Below are positions 1 through 12,500 of a stretch of DNA of 64,000 nt, in pieces. A program made the position numbers and the translations under genes. The notes under the pieces were generated by a model, which was given only the letters and a program-made list of their open reading frames with translations, had not been told where the DNA came from and did no database searches. The stretch is taken from positions 801,801-865,800 of the forward strand of contig QEOQ01000092.1 of the NCBI GenBank assembly GCA_010279815.1, in the 5' to 3' direction. Position 1 is the stretch's first letter, and each line of letters opens with the position of its first letter. The DNA is from Brachionus plicatilis (lineage: Eukaryota > Rotifera > Eurotatoria > Ploima > Brachionidae).

Positions 1-1600
1 TTTTATTTTTACAACGAAAAATTATGACGATATTTAATACTAATTTTCCTCTTTTATTTTTTGACGAAATATGATCCAAAAAAAATATTTAAACAAAATC
101 AACAAAAATATATCACCAAAAGTATTGTGAAATTTTACATATCAAACTTTCAACTATTTAATTAATTACAATTTATTTAAATGTTTATCTTAACTTTTTT
201 GATTTAAGCTTAAAAGAAAATCATTGAATTCATAAGAATTATTTATTAATTGTATTAATAATGATCTAAGGTGAGACATCAACAACTTCTATACTAGTTC
301 AAGTTTATCAAGCAACTCTAGGTCAATTATTTTCGAATATTTTTTATTTATTTTTTGATACTATAACAATAAATAATATATTAATAAAATAAATTAGATT
401 CTCTAATAATTTTTTTTATTTTTTATTTTTTAGATTAAAATCATTTATTTAGTTACAAAATTAATTTGTAACCTTTTGTTTTGTGTCAAAGGACTTTTCC
501 CCTATTGTTCCAAAATCTTATTTATATAGAAGCAAAATAAATTTTGATATTAATTAAAATAAATAACAGTCAAATAAAGTTCATTTATTATTAAAATATT
601 GAATAAAAAATACCTTTTATTTTAATCAAAAACCAAAAATTTTGATTTGAAATCTAGATTTGATCATGAACTTCAATTAGCCGTAATTTTTCGTAAATTC
701 ATATTTTTTCCTCAGTCAAAAATGATAAAAAAAGGTGAAAATAGGCAAAAATGGTGAAACATAAAGCTGATTAAAATTTAATTATTTTCAAAAAAAAGAT
801 AATTTTTGTCCCTTTTACGATTGGCGTAAAAAAGCAGAAATTAAGGTAATTAATGTAAATTTTCCCCATGAATTAGGTAAAATTTCTTTTGTTGATTTAC
901 GTAAAATTAGATATTTTAGGTAATTTTCCGTAAAAATTACCAAAAACATCATGTCAAATCAATACTGTATTGATCTTAAACCTCAATTTTCCAAATTAGA
1001 TAAAAAAAAACTATTACCTAAATTTTCATTTGGTGTAAAACTTCAATTTGCCATAGACTATTCTATCTCAAATGATAGGAATCAACTGGAGGCCACCCAA
1101 GACGCAGAAAAAAAAAGTAGAAGCGATAATTGGTAGAAAAAAACAATGTAGATAATTGATAACTTAAAAAATAAAAAAGTAGAATTCATAATTGATATAA
1201 AAAAGTGACAATCAATGATTAATTTTTCGAAAGCTATTTATTTAAAATAAATTTTTTGTCAATTAAATTTTTGTTGTAAATATTGAATTAATTAACTAGT
1301 GCTCATCTAAAATCAAAGCGAGTCCATCTAAAAAAAATTCAAGCAATTCACTATTAAATTACAAGCATTATCAAACTTATTAAAATATTAATTATCAAAT
1401 TAATTATTAATTTTTTTTATTTTATTCTTAATAATTATAAATATTTTTAATCTAGATTTATTTTTACATTTAATGCCTATGAGGCCATCTTTTGAATAAA
1501 TATAATATATTATACACATTTATTAAATTATTTATCTTATTGTTACGTTCAGCCATATTTTTGCTCGATCTCAATTTCAAAAAATTAATGGAGAATTTTG
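1..1600. other. AT-rich non-coding DNA
   Basis: No gene is supported here. The stretch is very AT-rich with long A and T runs. Around 660-945 there are repeated short pieces such as TTACGTAAA and CCGTAAAAATTACC, resembling the interior of the TA-insertion MITE at 22428-23353. It may hold a decayed copy, but no termini can be defined. Confidence 0.5.
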
Positions 1601-1609
1601 ACTCATTTT

Positions 1610-3105
1610 TAAAAAGATAAAAATATTTATTTAGATTGTTTAGACTATAGTAAAAATATTGCTTTAGAATTGATTGACAACGTGTTTAAATGTGATAATC
1701 AAGGGCTAATTGACTCGATTAAATTCATAATGACTTTGGTAAACTATGGAGGGATGGGATGCTTTATAAACTTATTCCAAGGTTAAAAAAGTCCTATTGA
1801 ATACTTCTTTAAAAATACTATGACTCAGCTTCAGCTATAATTTGTCTACCTAATGGAAATATTTCTGACCTTTTTCCGATTGAAAGTGGCGTGAAACAAG
1901 GGGGTATACTTTTCACCATTTCTTTTCAACATTTTTATCAATGACTTGACAGAGGAATTGTTAGAAAAAAACCTAGGGGCCATTTTTAACAACTTAAATG
2001 TATCGGTAATTGTTTACGCTGAAGATATTATGCTCATCAGCCCAGTTGATGCACATTCACAGTCTTTATTAGATTTTATTTTATTTTATTTGAAAAATAA
2101 TTTAGGAAAAGTTTTTCCAGAGCAGTTCCAAATGGCAGAGCCTTCTTTTCAGCCCACATGGTTGCAATATGATTAAGATATGTACTAATTATATGTGTAT
2201 AATTATAGTAGAAAAATTAATATCTAGATTTTATATAAATTGTTAAATTACATTTTTGCTAAGAGTTTGGCGTGTTAATGATTGAATCAGAGGGTGTTTT
2301 TTTCTTCAAATTGTTTTGAAGCAGAAAGTCTCTGTAAGATATTTGTGGTAATTTTGGTACTAAATGGAGACTAAAATTTAATCCTAAAAAGTCAAACATA
2401 ATCTATTTTGGTCATCTTTTATTTAGAAATGATTTTTATCTAATTAATCTTAAATTAAACAAAGTTGAGGAACTCCAATATTTGGGCTTTAATTTAAATT
2501 CAGATCTTGACTTAAATAGAATATCATTAGTGAAATTTAAATAGGTTCAAAAATCATTTTTCTCTTTCTCCTTATTAATTGGGAAAATTAGCATAATGAC
2601 TCCATCACTTAAAGCCTTTATATAAAAAACTTATTGTTTTTCACAATTTACGTATAGTCTGGAAATAGTACACTTAATAAAACAACGATTAATACATTAA
2701 ATATTAACCAAAACAATTTAATAAGACAAATGTCGGGAGTCTTAAAAGTTCTTAAGATTTTAAAATTTGATCAACTTTATCTTTTTTCTAAACTATCATT
2801 TATTGAGACGATAAGATTTAATTCATTAGCATCTAGTATTTTTGAGTGCATTAAACAAAGCATAACTCTCTGTCCATCAAAGTCAAATAACTCTGTTGAA
2901 ACAGATATTCAAGTCTTGATTAAGCATTTTAATGTAGATTTTCCTTTATTTTTAAGTAATATAAGTAAGTATAAAAAGGAGTTAAAGGAGCATTTTTTCA
3001 TCAGTGATGGCATTTCTGACTCTATAAAAATGTGTCTAGGAAACATAAAATTTATAGATTATCGTATATTTTTAAATGAATTAATAAGGCCTAGATGAAT
3101 TTCAT
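1610..3105 (+). pseudogene. Decayed non-LTR retrotransposon (reverse transcriptase and C-terminal part)
   Basis: Fragments in several plus-strand frames together read as a LINE reverse transcriptase. Near 1890-1950 a segment reads SGVKQGG then, after a one-base frame change, LFNIFINDLTEE-like sequence. Near 2018-2035 is YAEDIMLISP, where YADD is expected, so an active-site residue is changed. From about 2330 to 2560 a region reads like the post-catalytic thumb (WRLKFNPKKSNIIYFG, then ELQYLGFNLNS). A longer open piece at 2730-3098 (SGVLKVLKILKFDQLYLFSK) fits the C-terminal tail of such elements. Stops and frameshifts interrupt it throughout, so it is dead. No poly(A) tail or target-site duplication was identified. 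The clade was not determined. Confidence 0.8.
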
Positions 3106-3124
3106 AACTTGACAAACTATTTTC

Positions 3125-3384
3125 CAGACTTGTTTTAAAGTCACAAGTCTTGAGTCAAGTCAATGATTTAATAAATCCATATTTGATACCAATAAAGTAG
3201 TTGCTTCCAAATTTCTGGCTGATAATCTTGACCTATGTGGTCTGTCAATGTAACCAGATTATAAAAAAAATTCTTTCAACTGGTCCAAATGAAGCAGATA
3301 TTGATAAAAATTTTTGTGCAAGTCAAAACTTTAAATTAATTTTTTGTGACTTAGACTTAAAACTGTAACTTATAAACAAGTCTG
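3125..3384. mobile_element. hAT-type MITE with degraded termini
   Basis: The left end CAGACTTGTTTTAAAGTC and the right end TATAAACAAGTCTG are inverted copies. The flanks CTATTTTC (3117-3124) and CTATTTTT (3385-3392) match at 7 of 8 bases, fitting the 8-bp target duplication of hAT elements. The left end continues with CACAAGTCTTGAGTCAAGTC, which also occurs in the better-preserved 109-bp element at 4046-4154, so the two belong to one family. It has no coding capacity. Confidence 0.6.
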
Positions 3385-3435
3385 CTATTTTTCTCTTCAT
3401 TTTCTTACAATTGAAATATTTCTATATATTTTTAT

Positions 3436-3856
3436 ATATGTTATAGTAAAATTTGATAACACGTAAATTTTGATAATTATCAATTCTAAAGTACCTAGCA
3501 ATCTAAAACTTTAATCAATTTGGCTGCAAATAATGATAATCCATAGTGAAAAATTTTCTCTTCCAGAATCTAGTTTGTTAATCGAAAAAGAATAAGTATT
3601 CACAAAGTAATGGGTTCTCAAAGTTATGTGTGCAAATTTTTAAAATATTTATTTTTCTTAAGTACCTAGCAATCTCAATCTTTAATCAATTTGACTGCAA
3701 AAACAATCAATGAAAAGCTGAAATTTTTTCCTACCAGAATCTTGTTTCTGTTTATAAAGAGAATAAGTGCTCGCAAATTTATTAATAATTTTGTCTTTAT
3801 TAAGTTTCGTAATTATCAAAATTTACGTGTTATCAAAATTTACTATGACATATATA
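3436..3856. repeat. Foldback element containing an internal direct repeat
   Basis: Outer arms of about 45 bp at 3436-3482 and 3809-3856 are inverted copies sharing the core GATAACACGTAAATTTTGAT. Inside, a unit of roughly 170 bp beginning AGTACCTAGCAATCT occurs twice (from 3491 and from 3661), each copy followed by TTTAATCAATTTG. It is probably a non-autonomous DNA transposon. The target duplication is ambiguous because the flanks are TA-repeat-like. Confidence 0.6.
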
Positions 3857-3993
3857 TGTATAATTATTTTATTTTTTTGTACTCTTTTCTTCTCATTTTT
3901 ATTTTTACTTCTCCTGAAGGAGGTAAATTAAATTCAAATAAATAATGTCTTTAATAAAACTGTACATGGGCCAGGATAGGAATTTTTTACCTA

Positions 3994-4525
3994 CCGTAAA
4001 CTCGTGACCATTACTCTTAGAACAATGTCAAATTTGGGTTTATTCCAGAGTTGTTTAAAAGCCCCAAAAAAAAGTCTTCGGTGGGACTTTTGAAAAAAAA
4101 AAAAAAGTCTTGACTTGGACTTGACTTGAGACTTGTGACTTTTAAACAACTCTGGTTTATTCCATACGGAACTAATACCATCGAAACCGTGTTATAAATT
4201 TTTTTTTAGAATAAACCTTGACGTCTGACTTTAAACTAAGAGTAAGCGCAAAACTTTGATTTTATTCTTAGAATAATTTCGAATATATTTTGCAATAAAC
4301 TTAAAAAATTTTAGAGTTAAATTCGAAATTTAAAAAAAAATAAAAATTAAACTTTATTCTAATTTTTAAATTTATTCTAAGAGTAAAAATTAAATTCGAT
4401 TAAAAATTAAAATTAAATTTAAAATTAAAAAATTCGATTTAATAGCCAAAAAAAACTGTATAAAAACATTTATTTTTATTTTGCCTAATAATTTTGTTCC
4501 AAGAGTAATGGTCACGAGTTAACGG
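3994..4525. mobile_element. TIR element with TA target duplication, interrupted by a hAT MITE
   Basis: Terminal inverted repeats of about 32 bp start CCGTAAACTCGTGACCATTA on the left and, read inward, CCGTTAACTCGTGACCATTA on the right, with about two mismatches over 32. Both ends are flanked by TA, as for Tc1/mariner or pogo insertions. The interior is AT-rich and has no ORF. A complete hAT MITE sits inside it at 4046-4154, so this element is the older insertion. Confidence 0.65.
4046..4154. mobile_element. 109-bp hAT MITE nested in another element
   Basis: Perfect 16-bp terminal inverted repeats CAGAGTTGTTTAAAAG are flanked by perfect 8-bp duplications GTTTATTC at 4038-4045 and 4155-4162. 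The CAG-type end and 8-bp duplication are diagnostic for the hAT superfamily. The element is almost entirely a hairpin of CAAGTC/GACTTG-rich sequence. Related sequence is at 3125-3384 and, decayed, near 7147-7215. Confidence 0.85.
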
Positions 4526-4869
4526 TATATGATCAGTTAAATGGTTTGCTTTATGTAAAAATATAATTTAGCTTAATTTAATTTTATGATTTTTTTATTT
4601 TTGTATTAATTTAAAAGTTTTTTTTGTTGTGTCTATGGGGCGTTAAATTTAAATTTAATTTAAATAAAAAATTATTTAGTATTTTTTAGTTCTACTTTTA
4701 AAAATTCTATCAATTAGCACCGCATTTAACCTTTCTACGTTTTAATATGTCCTCGAGACAACTCATGCGAAAAACAAAGATAGAAACAATCAAAATTTAA
4801 AATAAAAAAAAAAAATTGAGATAAAAATTTTTGAAAAAAAAAAATTTATGAAAAATTTATTCAAAAATT
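4526..4869. other. AT-rich DNA, intron of the adapter gene
   Basis: No exon is seen here. It lies downstream, on the minus strand, of the donor that ends the adapter exon at 4878, so it is the start of that gene's intron. The intron also contains the transposons listed to its left. Confidence 0.5.
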
Positions 4870-4877
4870 TTAAATAC

Positions 4878-5778
4878 CTTCAAATCCGGAGCTGCTTGAA
4901 TTGCTTCCCATGGAGTCAAAAAAACTAGTCTGATTGTGACTGACGGCCATTTTGGCATTTTTATCATTGAGGTAGTTTGAAGAAGAGGCTGGCTGTGCGG
5001 GCACACGTTGTGACAAGAGAGGCGATTGCTGGTTGGGTGGCAGAGATGAGGGCGGTGGTGGAAGAGGCGGCAGAGTCGGCGGCGGTAGTGGCGGTGGGGG
5101 CATGGAAGGCGGTGAACTGGTCGAAAGCGAAGAGCTGGACGATCTGGTGGATGATGCCGAGCTGTTATTAGACCTCGTGGACAACCTATTCAGACTGAGT
5201 TTGTTAAAGATGGTGCCCAAGCTAGTTGAATTTTGGGCCGTGGTCAGAGTGGAAGAAGCTGATGATGTTGCTATTGGAGCGGGCATCTGAGCGCCACTCT
5301 TCGAACTGCTGGCTATTTGCTGGAACAGCAGGCTCTGTTTGTGCTCCCAAGGCGGACTGTACTCACAACTTTGCTCCTCGCCACATCCGGCCTCCTTAGC
5401 AGAGGAGTCCTCTTCTTTTTTGGTTGTTTTCTGGGCCATCATTTTGAGCATCTCTTCCTGAAGCTTTAGGTCCCACGGCGCACAGTACTGGGTCTCGTCC
5501 TGGGGCTCTTTGTCAAGCGCCTTGCTAGTGGAGGGCGGTGGCACAGACGGCAGTGGTGGCGGCACCGCCGACTGGCTGATTTGGGACAGCAGAGGGTTTT
5601 TTTTCATCTTGACGTCCCACGGCAAGTTGTAGACCGCGTGGCACGGCTCGGCCTGCTCGAACTTTAGGTCACTTGTCCGCAGGTTGGACCGAAACGAGCT
5701 CCTCGTGCTCGAACCGCTGGACAAGTTCGCCATTTGGATGTACTTTTGGCTGTTGGTGTTAAAGCTAGACTGGTTCAT
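4878..5778 (-). CDS. SH2-adapter (SHB/SHD/SHE/SHF-like), first coding exon
   Basis: This exon encodes 300 residues and ends with a donor, GAAG|GTATTT, leaving one base of a split codon. The stop a few codons later is therefore intronic. Three motifs are seen: YNLPWDVK (tyrosine at residue 50), YCAPWDLK (98) and YSPPWEHK (140). The pattern Y-x-x-P-W-D/E-x-K recalls the tyrosine sites before the SH2 domain of vertebrate SHB-family adapters, which act downstream of receptor and Src-type tyrosine kinases. Residues about 70-85 and 223-250 are proline-rich, plausible SH3 ligands. Between them are Ser/Thr-rich disordered stretches. No SH2 domain is present in the window; it would be in exons left of position 1, beyond transposon-rich intron DNA. 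The start is the first in-frame ATG. Family assignment is inference from motif and layout. A generic proline-rich scaffold is the alternative. Confidence 0.6.
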
Positions 5779-5785
5779 TTGTCAT
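5765..5785 (-). promoter_or_regulatory. Short upstream ORF overlapping the adapter start
   Basis: An ATG seven bases before the main start opens a six-codon ORF (MTNEPV, then TAG) in another frame. It ends inside the main coding sequence. Whether it is in the mRNA depends on the unmapped transcription start. If transcribed it would reduce initiation at the main ATG. Confidence 0.45.
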
Positions 5786-8700
5786 TGTTGCTATTGTCAA
5801 TAAATCTCTAAGGGTCAAAATAAAGATAGTTTTTTTTTTTTTTTTATTTTATTATTTAGAGGATGAAAAATAGAAATTAAAGAGAGAAAAAAATGAGTCG
5901 AGTTTTTGTTTAATATCGCAGCGATTAATCAAAAATTATGCTGCGTATTTTTTATTTTTTTTTTTTTTTTGAATTAATTCTGTTTTTGTATTTTGTCGAT
6001 TCAAGCTAATAATCAATGCTAGTTGAGATACAGACAATTTATTTGACTTGAATGAACAAAATTGTATTAATGGACTAAGATAGCGGAAATGCAACTAGAC
6101 TTACGAGATTAGTGGTAAATTTGTTCTATACTAATTTATTGATAATGGGTACACGCTAAGTAAGTCTATGGCAATCAATAGTGGTAATTAATATGCTAGC
6201 AAATTATTTTTTTGTTGGATGGGGAGGGAGATTTTTTTCTATTTTGATAATTGGAGAATTTATTCAAATATTTAGAATCTAATCAAAAGAATCAAAATAG
6301 AGCGTTTAAAAAAACATTTTGTTACGCAATAAATTTGGAGTGCAAATTGAACAAAAAATTAATTAATTCGGTGAACGTTCAATTTAAATTTTTTTTAAGG
6401 GATAAAATATAGAAAAAAAATTCATAAAATTTTATCATTTTTTTGTCAGAACAATAATTTCTCGCAATTTTCCTTAGACAATAAATTCAAAAAAAAATTT
6501 AATATTTTACTTTGGTCTGCAAAAAAACAAAAATTTAAATGAACAAAACTTATTTCAAGAGTTAATAAAAAGTAAATACAATTAAAATCTGTTTAAAAAA
6601 AAAACAATTTTAACTTTATATTATCTCAAAATTTTTCTATTAAAGTTTGGAACAAAATTTCTTTGAAAAAAATATTTTTTGAGTAAACTTCTAAGAGTTT
6701 TGTTTCATTTTTTAATTTTCTATGAATTTATACATCACTGTTTTTTGAAGACATGTGAAAAAAATCATTTTGTCATTCAAAATAAATATGCTAGAAAAAA
6801 GACAACATGGTTACTAATCATTAATGGAAAATCTCTTTTTGAAATTGTCTTTGAATCAAATTTTGCCTAATTCAAAAATTAAATTTACTAAATAGCTTTA
6901 TGGATCTGATTTTCAATAGTTGAATCATTGGCAAAAAAATAAATATCAACCATCTTGATGTTAATTTTTTTCAATAAAATTTAAAAATTAAGTTCGGTGC
7001 GAAAAAATGAAACAAATAAAAATATTTAAAAAATTTAAAAATAAATTGATAGTTTTTAAAAATCAAAAAATACTTTATTAATTCAGAAAAATAGTCAAAA
7101 AATTTTAAGATTTTAAACTATTTATTTTAATATTAAGATGCCACATGTCTTTAGTCAAGTCCAAGTCAAAAGCTTTAATTTTTTTTTAAAGTACTGACTT
7201 GGACTTAACTAGGCCGTCACAATAACTACTTGGAACGGCAAAAAAATTTAAACCCGACTTTAAAAAAAATTAAAATCTTTGACTTAATTAAAAAAAAAGT
7301 AAAAAAATAATTGAAATAAAACTGGCTTTCAATTTAATAAAATATATATTTATACTGTCGCTTTGCTTTCAGTCTCCGGTTAAAAATTTAAATATTATAG
7401 CCGCTTAATATTATCAGACACTTTTAAATTTCAATTTTTCACAAAAAAATATTTAGAAACAGTGTCCTACTGATCCGTATAAACAAAGATGTTTTCAAAA
7501 GGTTTTGATTCCAGTGGTGGTGTCTATAATTAAGAAGTAAAAACATGAAGGATCTTAAAATTAATTTTTTTGAATTAAATTAAAAAAATTCTGTTTTTCT
7601 AAAACTTTAAAATCTTCAAACCAGAAAAACAAACCGTATCTGAATTTTAAACTCGAATCATAAGAAAAAAGTCAATCTTACAATTTTAAGAAGGTTTTTA
7701 TAATTAATTCACCTATCAAATATTTAATCATGTCTAACCTCTAGCAATTTCGTTATAACCTCTTAAATTTTCTTTTTTTCGCTGAGACTTATTTATCCTT
7801 TTTTTTAAATTTAATTTTATCTTATTTAAAGATGTCATCACTAGTCTTTGGTCGACTGGTAAAAGTGGTATCTTGGACAAAAAAGAATTGCTAAAAGTAC
7901 AAAAGTACAAACAAACATTTTGAAATCAACTTCATTAAATTTATTTAAAAAATAATTTTATTATTCTCCGGGTTTTGAGAATGGATTTAGCTCTCGTGTA
8001 AACTTCTGAATTTCAATTATAGATTGAATAGAGATTTAATGGAATTTAGCTAAAAAATCAAAGACAAAAAAGCATAAAAAAAATTAAAATAAAGGAGTTA
8101 AGTCTTTGTGATTTTAAAAAGTATGCAGACTAAAATTAAAATAGATAATTATTCTTAATAAAATCTTTAAATTTTGTTAATTATTATTGATATTGACAAA
8201 AAAATTAATAAAAGTATAATCCGGAACAAATTTATAAATAATTAAGAAATTATTAAGCACCTCTCTAGATAAATTTTACTTACTTAATATTAATTATAAG
8301 CATATAAATACTTGAAAGTGAACTATGTGAGTTAAGCACTTAAACAATGCAATTTAAAATTTGTTTTGCCTATTCTTAGGTTATTCAAAATTTCTGAAAA
8401 ATAAATTATTTATAAAGTTTAAATCAAAATGGAAGATTTTGAAAAATAGCAATATTTTATTTAAGGAATGATAGAAATAAGTATGTCCTTAAGAAATATT
8501 ACACTGATCCAAGTTCTAAAATTAGAATCAGTAGAGGAAATTAAACAAATTTTGAAGGAAATAGCGAAAAAGGCAATAAGAGAAAAAATTATTTTGATTA
8601 AAAATAAAATTGATAGTTTTATTTTGAAAAAATAACTCTCAAAAGTAATTTTTGATTCGAATTTTATTTGAGATCAATTTGGAGTTTAATCTTAAACTCG

Positions 8701-9161
8701 ATTTTTGTTAATTTTCAGCATTAAATCTAACTTTTTGAGAAATTAACAATTATCAGATAAGTAAATAAAATAATATTTTAATTTCATCTAATGAACCGAG
8801 AATTATGTAAATTTACGTTTTGTACAAATTTATGCTTAGCAGAAATGAATTTGTTTGATTGAATCAATAAATAAATAATTTTCTTTTGTTGTATTTAAAT
8901 TAGTTAAATATACTAAAATATTCAAGACATGATCTAATGATATGCCATTATTCCAATATTTACTTAATTTGATGGCATCTTAAACTTGCTTTTTTGTGTT
9001 TCATGTCTTCTCTTGGGTATTTTGTGTTCGCTTCCAAACAATTGATTTTTGTTAATTGTTTGTGAGACCTCAATTTAATTAAATAATAATTAAATTTTTT
9101 TTTCAAATTAAAAAAAGTCTTTAAAAAGCGTTTTTAAATTTACAGATTGTATATATAAATT
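5786..9161. other. AT-rich intergenic DNA
   Basis: No gene is supported. The right part of the adapter promoter should be here, but no TATA box or other element can be singled out. Near 7147-7215 there is a decayed relative of the hAT hairpin (AGTCAAGTCCAAGTC and, inverted, GACTTGGACTTAACT). Confidence 0.5.
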
Positions 9162-9517
9162 GGGGTTGTGAAGTTCGTTTCAATTCGATCATTTCAATTC
9201 AGAAAAACTTGAATAACTTTTTAACTAAAAGAGATAATTTAGTTCTATAAAATGCTTAATTATAAGCAAATTTGCTTAATTCAGTAAAAAAAGTCTGCAA
9301 AATACTCTGCAATTTTATGCATTTTGCACGCCATTAAAAAGTATTCTTATCAACTGTGCAACTATATTGCAGAGTTTTTGCAGACATATATTTTCGGATT
9401 GAGCAAAGTTGCTTAAACATTAAGCATTTTACAGAACTAAATTATTTCTTATAGTAAAAAAGTTATTCAAATTTTTCTGAATTGAAACGATCGAATTGAA
9501 ATGAACTTCACAACCCC
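9162..9517. mobile_element. MITE with 9-bp target duplication
   Basis: Ends are GGGGTTGTGAAGTTC and its exact inverse. The inverted repeat continues imperfectly for well over 100 bp. Perfect 9-bp duplications ATATAAATT flank it at 9153-9161 and 9518-9526. A 9-bp duplication with G-starting ends fits Mutator-like or Merlin-like elements. The centre (TCTGCAAAATACTCTGCAAT and its inverse) is shared with the element at 20774-21124. Confidence 0.8.
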
Positions 9518-9526
9518 ATATAAATT

Positions 9527-12500
9527 ATAAAATTTTGGAAAAATTTTATCACCTAAATTTAGTCTGTCCAAGAAATCTGCAAAGCTCAAAATGTCTTAAA
9601 AAATTTTTAGAATTAGATTGTAGAATTATTGAAGATAAATTTCGGGTAATTGAAACTCTGTATCAGCTGAATTAAATTTTAAAATTTTGAATATAATTAA
9701 AAATTAAATTTTAAATTGCATAAAAAATAATTCAAACATTGAATAGATTGAAAAATGTAAAAATTTAAAAACTTTAGTTGCTTCTCCAACTTAAAAAAAT
9801 ATACTCTGTAATAAGTCTAAAACTTATAAGAAATTAATTAAATATTTTTCTTTCTTAAATAAATTTTCTACACATTAATGTTTTCCTAAGTATCTTTAAA
9901 CTAATTTTCCTAATTTTTTCAAATATGATTTTCGATAATTAATCTTCCTATGATAGAGTAAACTAACTTTACTTTTAATATTAACAACAATGTCAATATA
10001 TCACAGATTGTTTAAAAATTAACTTATTCTTAAAAAAATTTATTATTTTTTTTTATTTAAATTAGGGTTTATTTGCATAAGTTTAACCTAGAGTCGGTTA
10101 TTTTAAATTTGATTAATTCTAATAAAGCAAAGATTTAAAGAAAATTATCAAGTCATACAAAAATTCAAGTAAGCCAAATTAAAAAATAAATGTTGGTTTT
10201 AATCTAAAATTTATATTCTTAATCAAAAAATAATTTTTCAGATTTATTTTCTATTTATTAATTTTAAATTAGTTGATTAACACTGTAAACTTTTTCATAT
10301 TTCTCACTAATGAATTTTTACTGATTAATGAAAATTAACTAGTTAAGTATCAATCTAAATAATTTTACACAAATAATTAAAAAAAATAATTCAACTTGAT
10401 TAATGAATTAATTTTATTTTGAAAGCAAAAATGGAATTTGACTCTCAAATTTAATGCATCATAGAAAAACATCGCATCCTTTTATTTACTCATCTAGAAA
10501 TCGGTTCCACTAGATCTGTGTATTGAGTCAGCGCTACGATATAAAAGAATAATTTTTCTTTACAAGTTTAATTAGTATCATATAATTGAATTTTAATAAT
10601 AAAATATATCTAAATAAATATATAATTAGTTTATTAAGGCTCAATCATGATTAAATCAATAAAAAGAGATATATTTTGTAACCTTTCTGAAGCATTTTCT
10701 TTCATAACATTCATCAGTTTGACGATTTTAGCTTAGTCTGGTATCCATAAAATGATGATTTTCGTATGTTAATTTTTAAATGTTATAAAAATTAAATAAC
10801 GTTAAAAATTGACATCTTTTTAAAATATAAACTATCAATTTTCAATTTTCGTAAATACTTATATACTAACCTTTTAAATTTTGCTGATGATTGTTGAAAA
10901 AAGTAAAAGATTGCTAAATTTAAAGAAAATCTTTGATCTTTAAAAATCATCTTTATTAATTAATTATTTTCCAAACAAAAAAAATACCCTTAAATAATTA
11001 TATAATTAGTGATTAATTTTGGATGCTGAAAATGTAAAAAATCTAATTTAAAATGAAAAATTTAAATTAAAATGAATCAAGACGCATTATGCTCCACTAG
11101 AATAAAAAAATTTTTAGGAAAAAAATTGATGAAAATAATAGGGAATTTAAAAAATTTAAAATATACTTATTAAATTTCTTATTATTTTTACCTAAAAATA
11201 ATTTAAATCTCTAAAATATAAAAAAAGAAATCAAAATTAATGACTTATTTTTTAGTAGTTAATATTAAGGTTTCTTGTATATTTGTCTTATTGAAAAATA
11301 GAATTACTCTTTTGTTCAAATTTAATTTTATTCGAGCAAAAATCTTAATCAAAACCTGACTGAAGATTTTAAAAGTAAGTGCCTTAACAAATCTATTCAT
11401 TAATTTATGCAAAATTTTTTTTTCAAATATTTCGAGTATTCAAATATAATAAAAGTTAATTAAAAGATAATGTATTATTTTAATTAATTTGAAACTAAAT
11501 CGAATTTGTATGGAAAAATATTCTCAAGTTTTGTGATAAATGCTAAAATCCTGAATGAAAATAGGTTAATACTTTTTTGATTAAATAGAGATAAAAAATT
11601 ATAATTCTTCAGTCTTTAAATATTAATTTTATAAAATTAGTTACTTTATTAAAATTATTTTTGACTTAATTAAAATGGTTTGTTCAAACATACTTTTAAC
11701 TTAGAGCATCTTAGACTCCCCATTTATACATTTTAACCTAATTTTAGACTAAAACTTTTAACACCTTAAATAATTTTTAACTCGACTCCAAGCGTATAAT
11801 TATTTATATTTAATATTTAGAAAGCTCGATTAAAAATTTTAAAATAAATTATTACTCTTTGGTGTTTATGAAAATGAAATCAAGTTTTTTGTGTTTTTAA
11901 TTAGTACAATTACATCATAAACCCAAGTTAATTATAAAAATTGGTTTTTAATAAAAATAAGAACCAAATTAAAATAAAAATTAAATTCAAATCGTCACAC
12001 AAAGTGATTGCCATTATTTATTATTTAATTCTTTAGAGAAAAACTACTTATTTAATAAAAAAATTTTATTATAAAAAATTAAATATTTTAAAGATAAATT
12101 AAAAGCTTTTCTTCCCTAAGAACAATAAAAAATAATTTCAGATCTTCTAAAGATTCAAGCTTAAAAAAGTACTCTTTCGTAATTATTCAATTTATAATTT
12201 TTTTAAATTTTCATTCTTAATCAAAATTTAATTTCAATACATTGGTTAACTTTTAGTCAATTAATTTTGAATCTGACCTTTTCCCTAAATTTTTGAATCA
12301 TTATTTAAAAAAACAAAAATTTCCGAAAATTCTCATCTGCATTTGTTGCTGAAAGTGCAAATAACAAATTAATAAATTAATTCAAAGACTTATATCTAAT
12401 TTTCTAAACAATATCTTTCTCATAAAACTATTTTAATTGAAATATAAGTCCGGCTTTAGAATAAATTTGAATAAACTCATGATAGATATATCTTTACGCT

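Noticed and set aside
6679..6870. 63-codon plus-strand ORF in intergenic DNA
   Set aside because: Its composition is that of the AT-rich background, with no promoter, splice or family support. The same holds for similar ORFs at 32888, 36290, 40397, 41385, 50986, 58972 and 62215.
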